DNA of 64,000 nt from Cryoendolithus antarcticus (lineage: Eukaryota > Ascomycota > Dothideomycetes > Cladosporiales > Cladosporiaceae): NCBI GenBank assembly GCA_002077065.1, contig NAJO01000021.1, positions 1 through 64,000 of the forward strand. Direction: 5' to 3'. Below are positions 51,304 to 64,000 of the stretch, in pieces. A program made the translations under genes and the position numbers. The notes under the pieces are model-generated. The model made no database searches. It saw only the letters and a list, made by a program, of their open reading frames with translations, and was not told the origin of the DNA. How positions within the stretch are numbered: position 1 is the stretch's first letter; every line of letters begins with the position of its first letter.

Positions 51304-52824
51304 TCAACCGTTCTTCGCCTTCACATCCGCCAAATGCGGCGCAATCATGCAGTTCCACAAGTCGCTGAGGTAGTAGACGGTATTCCCGTCCTGCGACGTC
51401 AGCCCGCTGGACAGTGTGTCCCCATACTGCCAGAACATATCCCCGCCCGTCCCATTCGTCTTCGACGCCGTAGTCTCCCAGCTCAGCTCAATGGCACAAT
51501 TGTCACTATACCCGAATTCCTCCAGCACGCAAGGCTTACCAATAGCTATACAAGCCGCAGCATGGCTCTGGATCCACGCATTTCCCCAGGCCTGCGCTGA
51601 CGCGGCGGGGATCCCCCAGGAATCGGGGTACTGATGGTAAGTGCAGAAATCGATATTCGGGTCTGCGCAATTGGCCGCGAAGTCCGTGCCCTCGCCAAAT
51701 TGGTACGGATACGATCCGTCGCTTCCAGTCGTCAGTCCGAAGCCTTCGGAGCCCGTGGTCACCATGTGCTTGCCATCGAGCGATTTGATATGGGCAGCCG
51801 TAGTCTTGACCCAATTCTGCATCACGCTCGTAGCGCAGCCATTACACCTCGCCTCGTTCGCGAGCTCCCAGGCGAAGATCGCTGGACTACCTGCGTAGCG
51901 TGTCACGACGGCGCGGATGTAGGCTTGATACTGCGCTTGGGCTTTGGCGCTGGCATACCACTGGGCGTTTGAGGTTATGCCGGCGTAGGAGAAGTAGGCC
52001 GCCATGCCGCCGTAGTCGGTCCAGTTGTTGACGAAGTTTACGATTAGCTTGATGCCGTGGGCTTGTGCTGAAGCAACGACATAGTCGAGACGTTGCAGGC
52101 CATTTGTGCCGGTGTTGATGCTGGCGACGCCGTTGATGAATGATTGGTAGTAGACTGTTCCGGTGCTGGGGGTGGAGGTTACGTCGTTGAATCTGTTGCC
52201 ATCTGTCAGTAGTGAGCTGCATCGGCGAGAATGGAAAAGGGACTCACCCCCAGACTCGTAGCACTTTGATGCCAGATGTGGCGAGGTGCTGCATGACGAG
52301 ATCGACGTCCGCGTTGTTCGTGAGGAAGCCGATCCAGTAGGTGTTGGTGCCGACGAAGTACTGCAACTTTCCATCGATCACGAGACTGGTGCCGCTTGTG
52401 GTTGCGATGGCGCCTGAAACCGCGGGGAGGGTGGAAGTTGTGGTCGTGGTGGCGAGCTTCGAAGTGCTAGAGGTAGACGCTGAGGTCGTGATCACGGGCT
52501 TTGTAGTCGTAGTGGTAGACTTGGATGTAGTCGTCACGACTACCTTCAATGTCGTGGTGCTAGTCACGATGCTCCTTTGGGTCTTGTCAGCGCCGCTCAG
52601 TGTTCGCTCGTAATGATTAGACCAACTCACGTTGAAGGCTTAGTCGTCGACGCCGTCCCTGGCAAACACTGCGAGTAGTACTGATTCTGCGCCTGACAAG
52701 TATACCCAGCAACGCAAGTCGTTCCACCTGACCAACCCTGTCCGCCACACTGTCCCCAAGCGCCTACTGCTGCTTGCGCAGCAGCGACCGAAGCCAATGC
52801 TGCAATCGTGAGGAACACGTTCAT
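51304..52824 (-). CDS. Endo-beta-1,4-mannanase GH5_7 with N-terminal CBM1 (three exons)
   Basis: Exons are 52631-52824, 52248-52574 and 51304-52192. Introns are 56 and 55 nt. The second join restores Val-Trp-Gly-Phe-Asn-Asp. The protein is 469 residues: signal peptide (about 1-16), a CBM1 cellulose-binding module (about 20-55; Trp-Gly-Gln-Cys-Gly-Gly start and Tyr-Tyr-Ser-Gln-Cys-Leu end), a Thr/Ser-rich linker, and a GH5_7 catalytic domain from about 110. The acid/base is Glu287 in Ala-Asn-Glu-Ala-Arg-Cys. The nucleophile lies in the Glu398-Glu399-Phe-Gly pair. It cuts the backbone of mannan and galactomannan and would work with the GH27 enzyme nearby. Confidence 0.92.
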
Positions 52825-53317
52825 CTTGAGAGACTCGAAATGAGAGACTTGAAAAACGGCTTTGACTTAGGAATGGAAATCGAATGCTCCTATCATGATG
52901 TTACGCTTGATATACGTGCGAATCTGCTTAGGTACAAGCCGAGCATGCCCGGCCAGGACGGCAATCTGAGCCAGGACCGGATGGTGTTTCGCCGACGACT
53001 CTGCGCCACATGCGACTCGACATCTTCTAGTCGATTACAAGGCCAGCGGCTCGAAGAGGTCCTCCAATGTGAGATCTTCCGTGGTCTGTTGTCGTAGAGG
53101 ACAGCAACAAAGTCAGCGATCGCTCAAATGCCGCGCTAGACACGGAGGCCCAGGCTCCGCTTAGGACAAAGGTTGCGATTGGTGGCTTCTTCAACCCTGA
53201 CCTTGGTCTGCTCAGTCGAGGCCATGGTCTGAGCCCTTGAGAGATTGTCCTGCCAGAAGGGCTATGATACACTCGTGTATTCATACAATGCTACACTAAG
53301 TCTACAACGCCTCGGCC
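52825..53317. other. Intergenic
   Basis: Promoter of the mannanase gene and 3' flank of CTR9. No supported feature was seen. Confidence 0.5.
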
Positions 53318-56300
53318 TCAATCTTCCGCCGCAACCTCAGCGCCTTCCTCGACAGCAGGAACGGGTGCCGAATCTCCGCCCTCCTCATCGTCGTCGTCAT
53401 CATCCTCGACAACCCTCGCAGCAGACTTCCTAGGCTTCGCCTTACTGACAATCTCCTCCTCAACACCACTCATCTTATCCTCCCCGTCGATCCCAGTATT
53501 GCCGTTCACTTCATCAGTCTCGTCATCCTCATCGGACGCCTCGACCGTGTCTGCACTCTTGAACTTACTCTCCCGCCCACTCTTCCTCTCCAACCTCCGC
53601 TTCTTCTTCCGCCTCCCCGCACCACCCTCGCCCTCCTCACCGCCAGACCCACTAGCCTCCACGCTCTCCCTCGCACTCCGCCGTCCCTTCTTCCGCCTCT
53701 TCTTCGCCCCCTCTTCAGCCTCCTCGCCACTGGCCACAATGCCTCCGTCACCGCTCTCATCATCATCACCCTTCTTCTTCCGCTTCGCAGCCTTGCGCTT
53801 CTCCCGCTTCTTCTTCTCGCCAGTCTCAGCATCAGTAGTATACTCCGCCTCCTCCTTCGCTCTGTCCTCCTCCATTCGTCTGGCGATAAGCTCTTTATCC
53901 TCATCTCGCATCCGCTGTCGCTCTTCAGCGACTTTGCGTTGTCGCTCCTCAACAGCTTCAGCTACAGCGCGCTTCTCATCTTCCCGGCGCTGGATCTCAG
54001 CTTCGCGCTTCTTCCTCGCGTCATCAAGACGTGAAGCGTTCTTGCGCTCGTAGTCGGCTTGTTTCTCTGCCGCGGTCGTGAGCTGGCGTTTCATCGTGTT
54101 CCTGCCCATGCTGGCGCGGGCTTCAATGTCGCCCTTGGGGAACGGAGGGTGAGGCGATCGAGCAATCTCTTGGAAGGAGGTGATGGCAGCATCGAGGTCG
54201 TGACTTGCGGTCTCAACGTCAGCCAAGCTACGCTGAGCTTCGGGGAGTGTGGTGATGAGTTGTGCGATCTGGATCTGCACGAAGGCAACGTTGAAGCGGT
54301 GGTTGATCTCATCTTTCGCGCCTTTGCTTGCTTCGAGTGCACGACGAGAGTAGTCCAGCGAGGTCTTCATGGCTTCGAGTCGAGTCTCTTGCTTCTCTGC
54401 CTTGGCTCGAAGAAGCCAGGTGCGTCCGAGGCAGGCAAGGACACCAGCGAGCTGTGGATCTGAGCTCTTCGTCTTCGTAAGGGCAAGCTCGTAATTTTCT
54501 ACTGAGCGACCGAATTGCTTCACTTCGACGAAGATGTGCCCGAGATTGAGGTACACGCTAGAGTCTTTGATGCTTTCACGGACCTTGCTGAGGATCTGTA
54601 TAGCGTTCTGCAGGTCCTTGCGGTCTTCGGCCAGTGCAATGCTCATGCCTTGTGCAGCGTAAGCGTTACGTGGGTCGAGTGTGAGGACCTTGTCGTAGAA
54701 CTCGACGGCTCTGCGGTAGATACCACTCCGCTTGTCTTTCTCCTGATCAGTAGCCCGGGGCATCTCGCGCGCGACTTGTAGATGCAAGTTCCCCATGCCC
54801 GTCAGAGAGTACAGATCGTGCTTGTCATATGTCTGCAGAGTGCTCTTGTAGTGCTTTTGCTCGACGTCCTCATTCAGTGCCAGCGTCCGCCGCTTCGACC
54901 GGTTCACATGCCAACCGTACAGACTGCGGAGTTGCAGATTACTGGGATCTGACTCCATCAGCTGCTTCAGCATCTTCGCACCCTCCGCCGGCTCAGAGTT
55001 CAACGCAATGTACGACAGGCGAATGCTCGCATCGATGTAGTCTGGATGACGCTGCAGTAAGCTGCTGTACACGGTCTTCGCCTCCTCGTCCATGTTTTCG
55101 ACTTCATAAGTCCGAGCCAGGTTGAAGGAGATCGTAGTGACCAGCGCGTCCGTGTCGATGGGATCGTCCCGCTCTTGCATCTTTACACAAGCGTTCAATG
55201 CTGTCTGAAAGTCTTCCCGAGCCTGCGCAAAACGATCTCCGAAGAAGTGAAAGCAGCCAATGTTGTTCAGCAATTGTGGGCTGATCAGAGCGCGTTTGGC
55301 TTTGCGCTCTTCTTCCGGATCGTCAATGCCTTCAGGTCGGTCCTCTTCGGGGATGTCATCAATCTCCATCTGCTCGACTTGTAGCAGGCATTGCAGACTC
55401 TTTTCCGGAGCATCGGCTTCGTACAAACGTGCGAGGTTTAGAAGGACCGCAGAGTCTGGTGTAATCTTTCGCTTGGGATCCCGCCATGCTGAACGTACTT
55501 GCTCGAGTAACCCAATGGCCTTCCTCCGCTCTGTCGTTTTGTCCTCCTTGCCGCCACTAGCTTGGCTTGTAAACACATCTTCCGCATGCAGTATACCTAG
55601 CAGCGTCATGGCTTCGATGCTTCTATTCTGGGCGATTAATTTCTCAAGTCGAAACTTGGCGCCATCGAAGTCATTGTTCAGTGTTCGTAGCTGAGCAGCG
55701 CCGAATTTCGCTGGAGTGTAGCCCTTCTCATCTCCACCTCTCGCTAAGTCGGACTTGTTGTAGCAGTCTGCAGCTGTTGCGACATCATTCTGGTAGTGTG
55801 CTTGTCGCGCTCTGAGGTACCATCCATCACTTGCTATTGCTGTCATGTCCGTCTGCTCCACCGCACGCTTTGCCAGCTTGTCCACGTTCGCCCAGTTTTT
55901 GCGCAGCAGGAAGTAGCCGCCGAATGTCGCGCAAGTCAGCGGCTGCATGTCGTTGATCTTGAAGGCCGTCTGGGTGTGCACTGTCATTGCCTTCTTGTAC
56001 AACGGGCCGAATGCCTCATCAGTGGTGGAGTACTGACTGGCCTGATCGAGGTAGTGCAGACCAAGCAGCGTGTGCGCAATGTTCGAGTCTGGGCTCAGCT
56101 CCAGCGATCGCTCCCAGGCAGTATGTGCATGCTCCTTGTGCCCCAGCGCCCACAAGCAGCAACCGATGCCTATGCGTGGGTCCGGGTCCACCAGATCTGG
56201 CGCATTCTCCAGTGCGCGCTGGTATAGCTGAAGCGCGTCGGCAAATTTGCCCATCGAGTACAGCGCCTTTGCTCTGCCCAGCATTGCCATTACGCTCTTT

Positions 56301-56944
56301 CCCTGGCTGTGCCGTAGAGCATCTTCGAAGAACTTTGCAGCGGCGCCAAGGTGCGACGCTCGATCGCCCTGGCCTCGCCCAGGCTGACCGGTCACCAATG
56401 CAGCGCGCAGTAACGACAAGACTCCTCGTGCAAGATATAGCGGCGGATGTGAGGGGCTGATCTTGGAAGCCTCATTGAGCGTCTGAGTTGCTTCAGTGAG
56501 GAACGTCTCCTTGGTTCGCGGGTCCTCGCTATCTGACTCTGGCCGCGTACGCCGTGTGTGTCTACTCCTCCACAGCTGCAGCCATACTAGGCACGTAAGC
56601 ATGCTCAGCTTGTCCTCCGACTTTGATCGTAACCGTTCGTATGCAGCCAGTCCCTGCTTGATCATGTCGATGGCGATGTCGACCTTGTGCTGCTTTGCAT
56701 ATGCCAGTGCGATCGTGATCCAATATGTCTTGGCCGCAGCCTCGTTCTCAAGCAGACTACATAGCTCGTCGGTCTCATCAAGGAGGTCCGACAGATCCAG
56801 GTTGACCACCTCGTCGCCATCTCCGCCGCTGACGGGGATGTCAATCACGGCGGGGACATCGGCGAAGCGAGTGAAGCGATGAGGGTCGGTGTGGTGGTGC
56901 GCGCTATTGACGCCATTCGTGTAGCCGTTCACCTTTGCGGCCAT
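53318..56944 (-). CDS. CTR9: CTR9, TPR subunit of the Paf1 transcription-elongation complex
   Basis: A single exon encodes 1208 residues. The N-terminus (Ile-Asp-Ile-Pro-Val, then an acidic Asp-Leu-Ser-Asp-Leu-Leu) is typical of Ctr9. Residues about 60-900 are tandem tetratricopeptide repeats, with many Ala/Leu/Tyr pairs at TPR spacing. From about 950 a long Arg/Glu/Lys coiled coil follows, then a disordered acidic and basic tail with Ser-Asp/Glu patches that could be CK2 sites. Ctr9 is the scaffold of Paf1C, which travels with RNA polymerase II and promotes H2B ubiquitination and H3K4/K36 methylation. Nuclear location is supported by basic clusters in the tail. Confidence 0.92.
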   Translation of the reverse strand: MAAKVNGYTNGVNSAHHHTDPHRFTRFADVPAVIDIPVSGGDGDEVVNLDLSDLLDETDELCSLLENEAAAKTYWITIALAYAKQHKVDIAIDMIKQGLAAYERLRSKSEDKLSMLTCLVWLQLWRSRHTRRTRPESDSEDPRTKETFLTEATQTLNEASKISPSHPPLYLARGVLSLLRAALVTGQPGRGQGDRASHLGAAAKFFEDALRHSQGKSVMAMLGRAKALYSMGKFADALQLYQRALENAPDLVDPDPRIGIGCCLWALGHKEHAHTAWERSLELSPDSNIAHTLLGLHYLDQASQYSTTDEAFGPLYKKAMTVHTQTAFKINDMQPLTCATFGGYFLLRKNWANVDKLAKRAVEQTDMTAIASDGWYLRARQAHYQNDVATAADCYNKSDLARGGDEKGYTPAKFGAAQLRTLNNDFDGAKFRLEKLIAQNRSIEAMTLLGILHAEDVFTSQASGGKEDKTTERRKAIGLLEQVRSAWRDPKRKITPDSAVLLNLARLYEADAPEKSLQCLLQVEQMEIDDIPEEDRPEGIDDPEEERKAKRALISPQLLNNIGCFHFFGDRFAQAREDFQTALNACVKMQERDDPIDTDALVTTISFNLARTYEVENMDEEAKTVYSSLLQRHPDYIDASIRLSYIALNSEPAEGAKMLKQLMESDPSNLQLRSLYGWHVNRSKRRTLALNEDVEQKHYKSTLQTYDKHDLYSLTGMGNLHLQVAREMPRATDQEKDKRSGIYRRAVEFYDKVLTLDPRNAYAAQGMSIALAEDRKDLQNAIQILSKVRESIKDSSVYLNLGHIFVEVKQFGRSVENYELALTKTKSSDPQLAGVLACLGRTWLLRAKAEKQETRLEAMKTSLDYSRRALEASKGAKDEINHRFNVAFVQIQIAQLITTLPEAQRSLADVETASHDLDAAITSFQEIARSPHPPFPKGDIEARASMGRNTMKRQLTTAAEKQADYERKNASRLDDARKKREAEIQRREDEKRAVAEAVEERQRKVAEERQRMRDEDKELIARRMEEDRAKEEAEYTTDAETGEKKKREKRKAAKRKKKGDDDESGDGGIVASGEEAEEGAKKRRKKGRRSARESVEASGSGGEEGEGGAGRRKKKRRLERKSGRESKFKSADTVEASDEDDETDEVNGNTGIDGEDKMSGVEEEIVSKAKPRKSAARVVEDDDDDDEEGGDSAPVPAVEEGAEVAAED

Positions 56945-58169
56945 GGCGGAGGTGGGAGCGCGCTCAGCGCATTGGCTGGAGCGATGTGGTGGTCGAGGCT
57001 GGAATCCGCCGCACCAGTGGTGTCAGATAGGAGGGGGCGACAGGTGAACAGGGGCCCAGGTGCGGGCTGATGCTGTGTTGGTAAGTTACGAATGCACATG
57101 AGTATGTAACCCCGAACTCGCTGGCGCGTGAAAGTCAAGTCGCCAAATGCTAGCGCGGCCGAGGCGGATCCACTTCCGCAGAGAGCCTCATTGGCAGCCA
57201 GAACCCATTGGACTGCAATACATTCGTCAGTGCCTAATCTCACACACGTGTGCATATCGCAGAGCGAGTTGGTCTTTCACACGGCGAATGCAGAGCAACC
57301 GCCTTAGCACTTCCTCATCAACGACGGCGTCCGGGCCAGCGGGATTTGTCTTGTATCGCTACCTAACAGAGATCAACAGCCCCTTCCGCCGTGGACAAGC
57401 TTTGGACATCCCAAACATGATCATCAGCACCTGCCCGATGCGCTTTCAGGATACATTGACTACTGGTCGTGTCGGGGCTGCGAGCTGTACATCCGCTCCA
57501 TAACATACTGAAGATACGGCCGATGCAAGATTACCAACGATAGCCGTCGCAGCTTCATCTTCTGAGCCGAGCTGGCTGCACTGCCGAAGCTATGCGCGTG
57601 GTGAAGATAAGCATGTGTAGTCAGCATGCAGGTCCTTACTATATACAAGCCTCCCTAGCTCTCTAATGCACATCGGATATTGACACTATATCAAATCTAG
57701 CGGCTTCACGGTCCCAACTGCACGACACTCGACCCTGGCTACCGGGGCCGACTCAGACCCGACGTGACTATCATGTAGCACTATCTTGCACAACATGATC
57801 TACAATACTTGAGCCGATCGATAGTCGAGACACATCTGGCCGACAACATGCGATCGATCATTCGAGACCACGGATGCTCCATTTGATCGAAGGCCAAGAC
57901 GTGTGATTTGATTTCTTGTACGGCCGACACGGCCTGGCCCATGGTGGCCGTTTCGCATGAGCAAGCACGACAAGTAAGCCGTCGGCCAGACCGCAGGTAT
58001 AAGATATGTTCAGCAGTGTTCGCGTCCCCCAGTGAGTATATATCGAACAAGACCTCCCAACTAAGATTTTCCTGTTCTCCATTCCGCCACCATTCACTGC
58101 AAATATCGAGTCTAGCATCCCACCACAAGTCCTCACATTACGAAGGGGTCTGAATATACCACGAGCGCC
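56945..58169. other. Divergent intergenic region, CTR9 and pyruvate decarboxylase
   Basis: About 1.2 kb with no supported gene or repeat. Short frames on both strands are not protein-like. Confidence 0.5.
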
Positions 58170-60206
<2,037 letters not shown>

Positions 60207-60640
60207 AGTGAAGAATGATGGAGCTGTCCGTGGAGGCGGGAAGCGGGAGGGCCCATGCCTTGGGGGCCCTGAGAGAGGGGGCCGGATCACTCTTTTGGAC
60301 TGCGTGAGGCAATGAGACACGTGGTAGATAGATATGTTGGACGGACCCTCAACGGCCGTACTGTTCTGTTAGGACCGAAGACTCGGAAACGATGTATTCA
60401 ACAGCATCACTTTATATGACTCCGTCTGCATGACTCTCACATATCTCAGCGCGCACGTGATCGTTGTCGTCTTGGCAGAACGGAAGAGCACCGTGGCATG
60501 GACCTGGATAGGCTTGTACAGTCCGAGCTCACAATAACTTATTCAATATAATGTATTGACACTGAGAGACGTGTTGTACTTCATTCGCCATCGCTGAGAC
60601 ACGAAGAGTGATATGAATCGATAGCATACATCGACGCGCC
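60207..60640. other. Intergenic, promoter of SEC8
   Basis: No supported feature was seen. Confidence 0.5.
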
Positions 60641-63600
60641 ATGTCGCGCACACGCCCTCCCCCGAACGGAAACGGATACCTCAATGGCAACAGCTCGCAA
60701 CACCTCCAGCGCTTCGACTTCGATACTAGCAGTCGCGACACGAGCGCAGATGAGCGATCACGGTCTAGGGGTCCGGGTGACTATGGCGGTTTCGGAGAGT
60801 CGACTGCGCCAGGTGGGAGAATACGCGCACCAGGACGGCTAGATCGCGCGCAAGCCAACAGAAGAAGTAGAGATGGAGGAGCATGGGATAGCAGTCGAAG
60901 TCCCAGTAGGCCGGCGCCAATGTCACATCGCGGAGGGACGCAGGTTGAAGGTTAGTAGGACCTTGTATGTAGTTTGTACATACTAATGTATCAGACATAC
61001 TTGCACATGCTGAGCCTCCGCCTAGACATCTCACGCTACATTGACCAGCAATGGTCGTTCATGAGCTCGCAGTCATGTATACCCGTTAAAGTTGCGCTTC
61101 AGCTGAATGACCCGAGTTCACTGGGTCTCATGGACCAGTACGACCAATTCCAGGAGACGCATCGGCAGCTGCAGAATGCTTTGAAGGTGATTGTCAACGA
61201 GCACCATCAGGGTTTCAACAGCAGTATCGGAACCTTCCATACGATACAGGCAGCTATACACTCATCACAGCATCGTGTGCGGACGCTGAGATCCGGACTA
61301 GTGGCGGCGAAAGGCAGCTTAGCGACGACAAAGCCTGAGCTCAAGGCATTCGCTCAGGGCAGCCAGGAGTACGACAGTATGCTACAGACCCTCAGTATCA
61401 TCGAGACATTGCAAGCAGTGCCCGAAGTGCTCGAGGCCGAGATCTCGGAAAAGCGCTTTCTCGCAGCGGTCGATACACTCCAGGACGCACTCAGGCAGAT
61501 CCGCAACCCCGAGATGGAGGAGATCGGTGCGCTCACAGATTTGAGAGTCTATCTGAGCAATCAGGAGCACTCGCTTACAGATATCCTGGTAGAGGAACTG
61601 CATAGCCACCTCTACCTCAAGAGCCCGTATTGCGAAGAGCGGTGGAAGTCTCACGCACGGTACGACTCGAGTAAGACTTCGGTTGCTCCGGACCAAAGAC
61701 CACTGCACGTCTTCCTGGAGTCCTTCGATGGCACCAAGCCCATGCAGGAGGATACTACACGCAATCCAGAGGCCGAGACGTTCTACTACATTCAGCTGCT
61801 TGTCGAGTCGTTGAATAAAATGTCGCGGCTTGACATTGCTGTAGACGCGATCGAGCAGCGACTTCCCGTGGAGCTGTTCAGTGTAGTGGAAAGGTCACAT
61901 GCAGAGGTCGAGCAACGGCATCCTAACACACTTCGAGCTGGCTTGAGGAAGCGAATCGATGCTCTGGGCACGAAGGATCAAGCAGAGAGCGAGGAGAAGG
62001 CAACGCTCGAGGATCTGTTGACAACGCTGTATGCGAAGTTCGAGGCTATCGCAGAAGGACACTGTGTACTTCACGGTGTCATCGCTGCGATTCTAAGACG
62101 AGAGAACTTGCTCGATGGGCCGACTCTAAATCGCAGCTTCAGAGAAATGTGGAAGCTGCTGCAAAGCGAGATTCGCTCACTGCTGCATGACCATCTCGCT
62201 ACAAGCGGCGATGTCTCGCATCGCGGTGGTCAAGCTAACGATCCAGGTGCCAACATGTTCAAGCCGCAGCCACGAGATCGCAATCGGCGGATCTTCAGGT
62301 TGACTGATACCGATGCGAAGTCTACTGAGCTTGCTACCGAGCGAGAGGATCTCGAGTTCATTCTTCGAGCTTCAGTGCCAGGTCTTGTCAATGCGAACAG
62401 CCGCGATAGCACGAAGAAGCAGCATCATGATGAGATTATGTCGGATCGCTCCGCCACTGGCCACAAAATGCTGGTCGAGCCAAGCATCTTCAACATGGCG
62501 ATCCTGCTGCCGCCATCGCTCGACTTCCTGCACCGACTGCAAGAAGTCGTCCCGAGGGGCTCCACAGTCGTCGCATCGACATTAACATCGTTCCTTGACG
62601 ACTTCCTGGTAAATGTCTTCTACCCGCAACTCGACGAGACTCTGATGGACCTATGCTCGCGCTGCCTGAACGATACAGACGCCTTCCAACCCGACCCCAA
62701 GTGGCAAGAACACAGCCAACGGCCCATATTCAGAGGCGTCATCCGCTTCTACGAGATCATGGAGCGCGTGTGCACCATGCTAGATGCCTTGCCGCACGAT
62801 CAATCGTTCAGCCAGCTACTTATTAGTCAGATGCGCACGTACTACGATCGATGCTTCACCTGGTCGAAGTCCCTCTTGCAACGTTCCCAACTCAATCAAG
62901 AAGATCAGCCGCGTATGCGAATAGCTGCCGAGCTCGCTACCAGCGGCGCCATCCAGTCCGTCGTCGCTGATCTCCTCTCTCCTCCGGCGGACACCACAGC
63001 CTCAGCACTCATCGCAGATGAGGACACTGCTCTCATCTCCCTCGCGCAAACTCGCGTCATTGAAGAAGCAGACCTGATCCACGACCGTAAAGCCCTCGCC
63101 GCACTATGCACCCTGCATACAAGCATGAAGTGGCTCGCTGCACGCACGAAAGCGCTAGCGTTCATCTCGCCCCGCGCGATAGATAATACCACAACCTCCA
63201 GCTCGACGAACCACCACACCCGCCGCTGGACCAACAATACATCTCTCTCTTCCACCCTGCCCTCGATCCCATACCTGCCTCTGAACGCGGCCACGAGCGA
63301 AGAATTCGAAGCAGTAACCTTCAGCTTCACCGAGCTCTCGGGCCTGATTCTGCGAACATTACACATAGACTTCCGTCTGCATCTCCTCCACGGCGTATCG
63401 ACCTCACTGCGCAAGTCCTACGTCCTCACGCAGCCGTACACGGATCCTGATCCCTCAATCCTCGCTTTGACGTCCTCCCTCGCAACCTACTGTGGCGGTC
63501 TGGAAACGCATCTCCTGCCCAGCCAAGTGGAGTATATACTTATCTCGCTCGACAGTCTCGCCAACACGGCTCTGATCGAGCTGGTTGGTCTGGTGCAAGG

Positions 63601-63787
63601 TATGGACGCACATGGACGGGAGAGAATGAAGTTGAATGTTCTGGTGCTGCAGCAGGGGTTCAAGGGATTGAAGAGGGACTTTGAACTGGGAAAGGCTGGG
63701 GAATTCTGGGGAGAGGCGGGCGGAGATGAGGGAGCGGCGAGTGAAGAGGCAATGGCGGGGCTGAGGAAGTTAGTAGGCGGGAGTTGA
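60641..63787 (+). CDS. SEC8: Exocyst complex subunit SEC8 (two exons)
   Basis: Exon 1 is 60641-60950 and exon 2 is 61026-63787, separated by a 75-nt intron. The protein is 1023 residues. Residues 1-100 are disordered, rich in Asn, Gly, Ser and Arg. The conserved body begins at the splice join (Val-Glu-Asp-Ile-Ser-Arg-Tyr-Ile-Asp-Gln-Gln-Trp) and runs through the Sec8 hallmark Asn-Glu-His-His-Gln-Gly-Phe-Asn-Ser-Ser-Ile-Gly and the Leu-Lys-Ser-Pro-Tyr-Cys-Glu segment. Helical rods fill the rest. SEC8 is one of eight exocyst subunits that tether secretory vesicles at sites of growth such as the hyphal tip. Length is close to other filamentous fungal SEC8 proteins. Confidence 0.9.
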
Positions 63788-64000
63788 CGTTATCGATTGC
63801 GGTTTCAGGGGCCTAAAAGTCGCACCGCGTAGTATAGCAGTGCATGCCTTTATAGAAGGTACTGGTTGGCTAGCACATTTTGTGCGTGACTAACTTACTT
63901 GCTTCACATCTCCCACGCGCCTGTTCGAAGCAAGGATAGCGAGACTAGCGGGGCACAAGCAGCGGGACCTGTTCGTCGCTAATCCCAGTCACGAAAGCAT
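63788..64000. other. 3' flank of SEC8
   Basis: This 213-base end piece holds no supported feature. Confidence 0.5.

Noticed and set aside
53499..54053. 184-residue plus-strand Ser/Phe-rich frame
   Set aside because: Antisense of the Glu/Lys/Arg-rich tail of CTR9; composition explains the open frame.

Overview
The window is nuclear DNA of a filamentous ascomycete, most likely a dothideomycete of the Mycosphaerellales/Capnodiales type. Genes are dense and fall on both strands. Most introns are 48-60 nt, with GT-AG ends and a CTRAY-like branch site, and the proteins are typical of Pezizomycotina (KAR9, DUF3824, HeLo, GH5_7 with CBM1, DUF7702). The order-level placement is inference from gene style only. 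Exon joins were made by eye from splice sites, frame and family conservation. Where a gene is spliced, start and end span all exons and the introns are listed in the evidence.

Layout. 0.6-5 kb: a small secreted cysteine-rich protein and the spindle-positioning factor KAR9. 5.8-10 kb: a DUF7702 membrane protein, a C11orf54-like zinc hydrolase, and SLD2, which carries an in-frame TAA. 10.5-13.5 kb: an F-box-like gene and a MAK32-like pfkB gene, each with one long intron holding a copy of the same terminal-inverted-repeat element. 13.7-20.5 kb: an MNN2-type mannosyltransferase, a DUF3824 protein and a HET-S-like HeLo protein with two C-terminal amyloid-type repeats. 21-28 kb: a frameshifted cutinase-like gene, AIM24, an alpha/beta hydrolase, a small hypothetical gene and an endophilin-like BAR protein. 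28-39.8 kb: ArgJ, an RVS161/Hob3 BAR protein with a large insert, a sterol-desaturase-family enzyme, an S1/P1 nuclease, an unknown membrane protein, a flavin-reductase-fold protein and peptidyl-tRNA hydrolase. 40.8-46 kb: a large PAN/Apple surface protein and a CorA-like transporter. 46.3-52.8 kb: alpha-galactosidase, phosphoglycerate dehydrogenase and a CBM1-GH5_7 mannanase. 53-63.8 kb: CTR9, a broken pyruvate decarboxylase gene and SEC8.

Most genes are housekeeping genes with no common pathway. Two local themes stand out. GH27 and GH5_7 would act together on galactomannan. Two BAR-domain genes lie 2.3 kb apart around ArgJ. The observations most worth checking are: (i) the inverted-repeat element family sitting in introns of three unrelated genes; (ii) a HET-S-like cell-death protein with no NLR partner in view; (iii) a cluster of coding lesions (a TAA in SLD2, a TAG plus a 1-nt loss in pyruvate decarboxylase, a 1-nt loss in the cutinase-like gene, a possible TAG in the F-box gene), each inside a frame that is otherwise conserved. 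No rRNA, tRNA or CRISPR array was seen.
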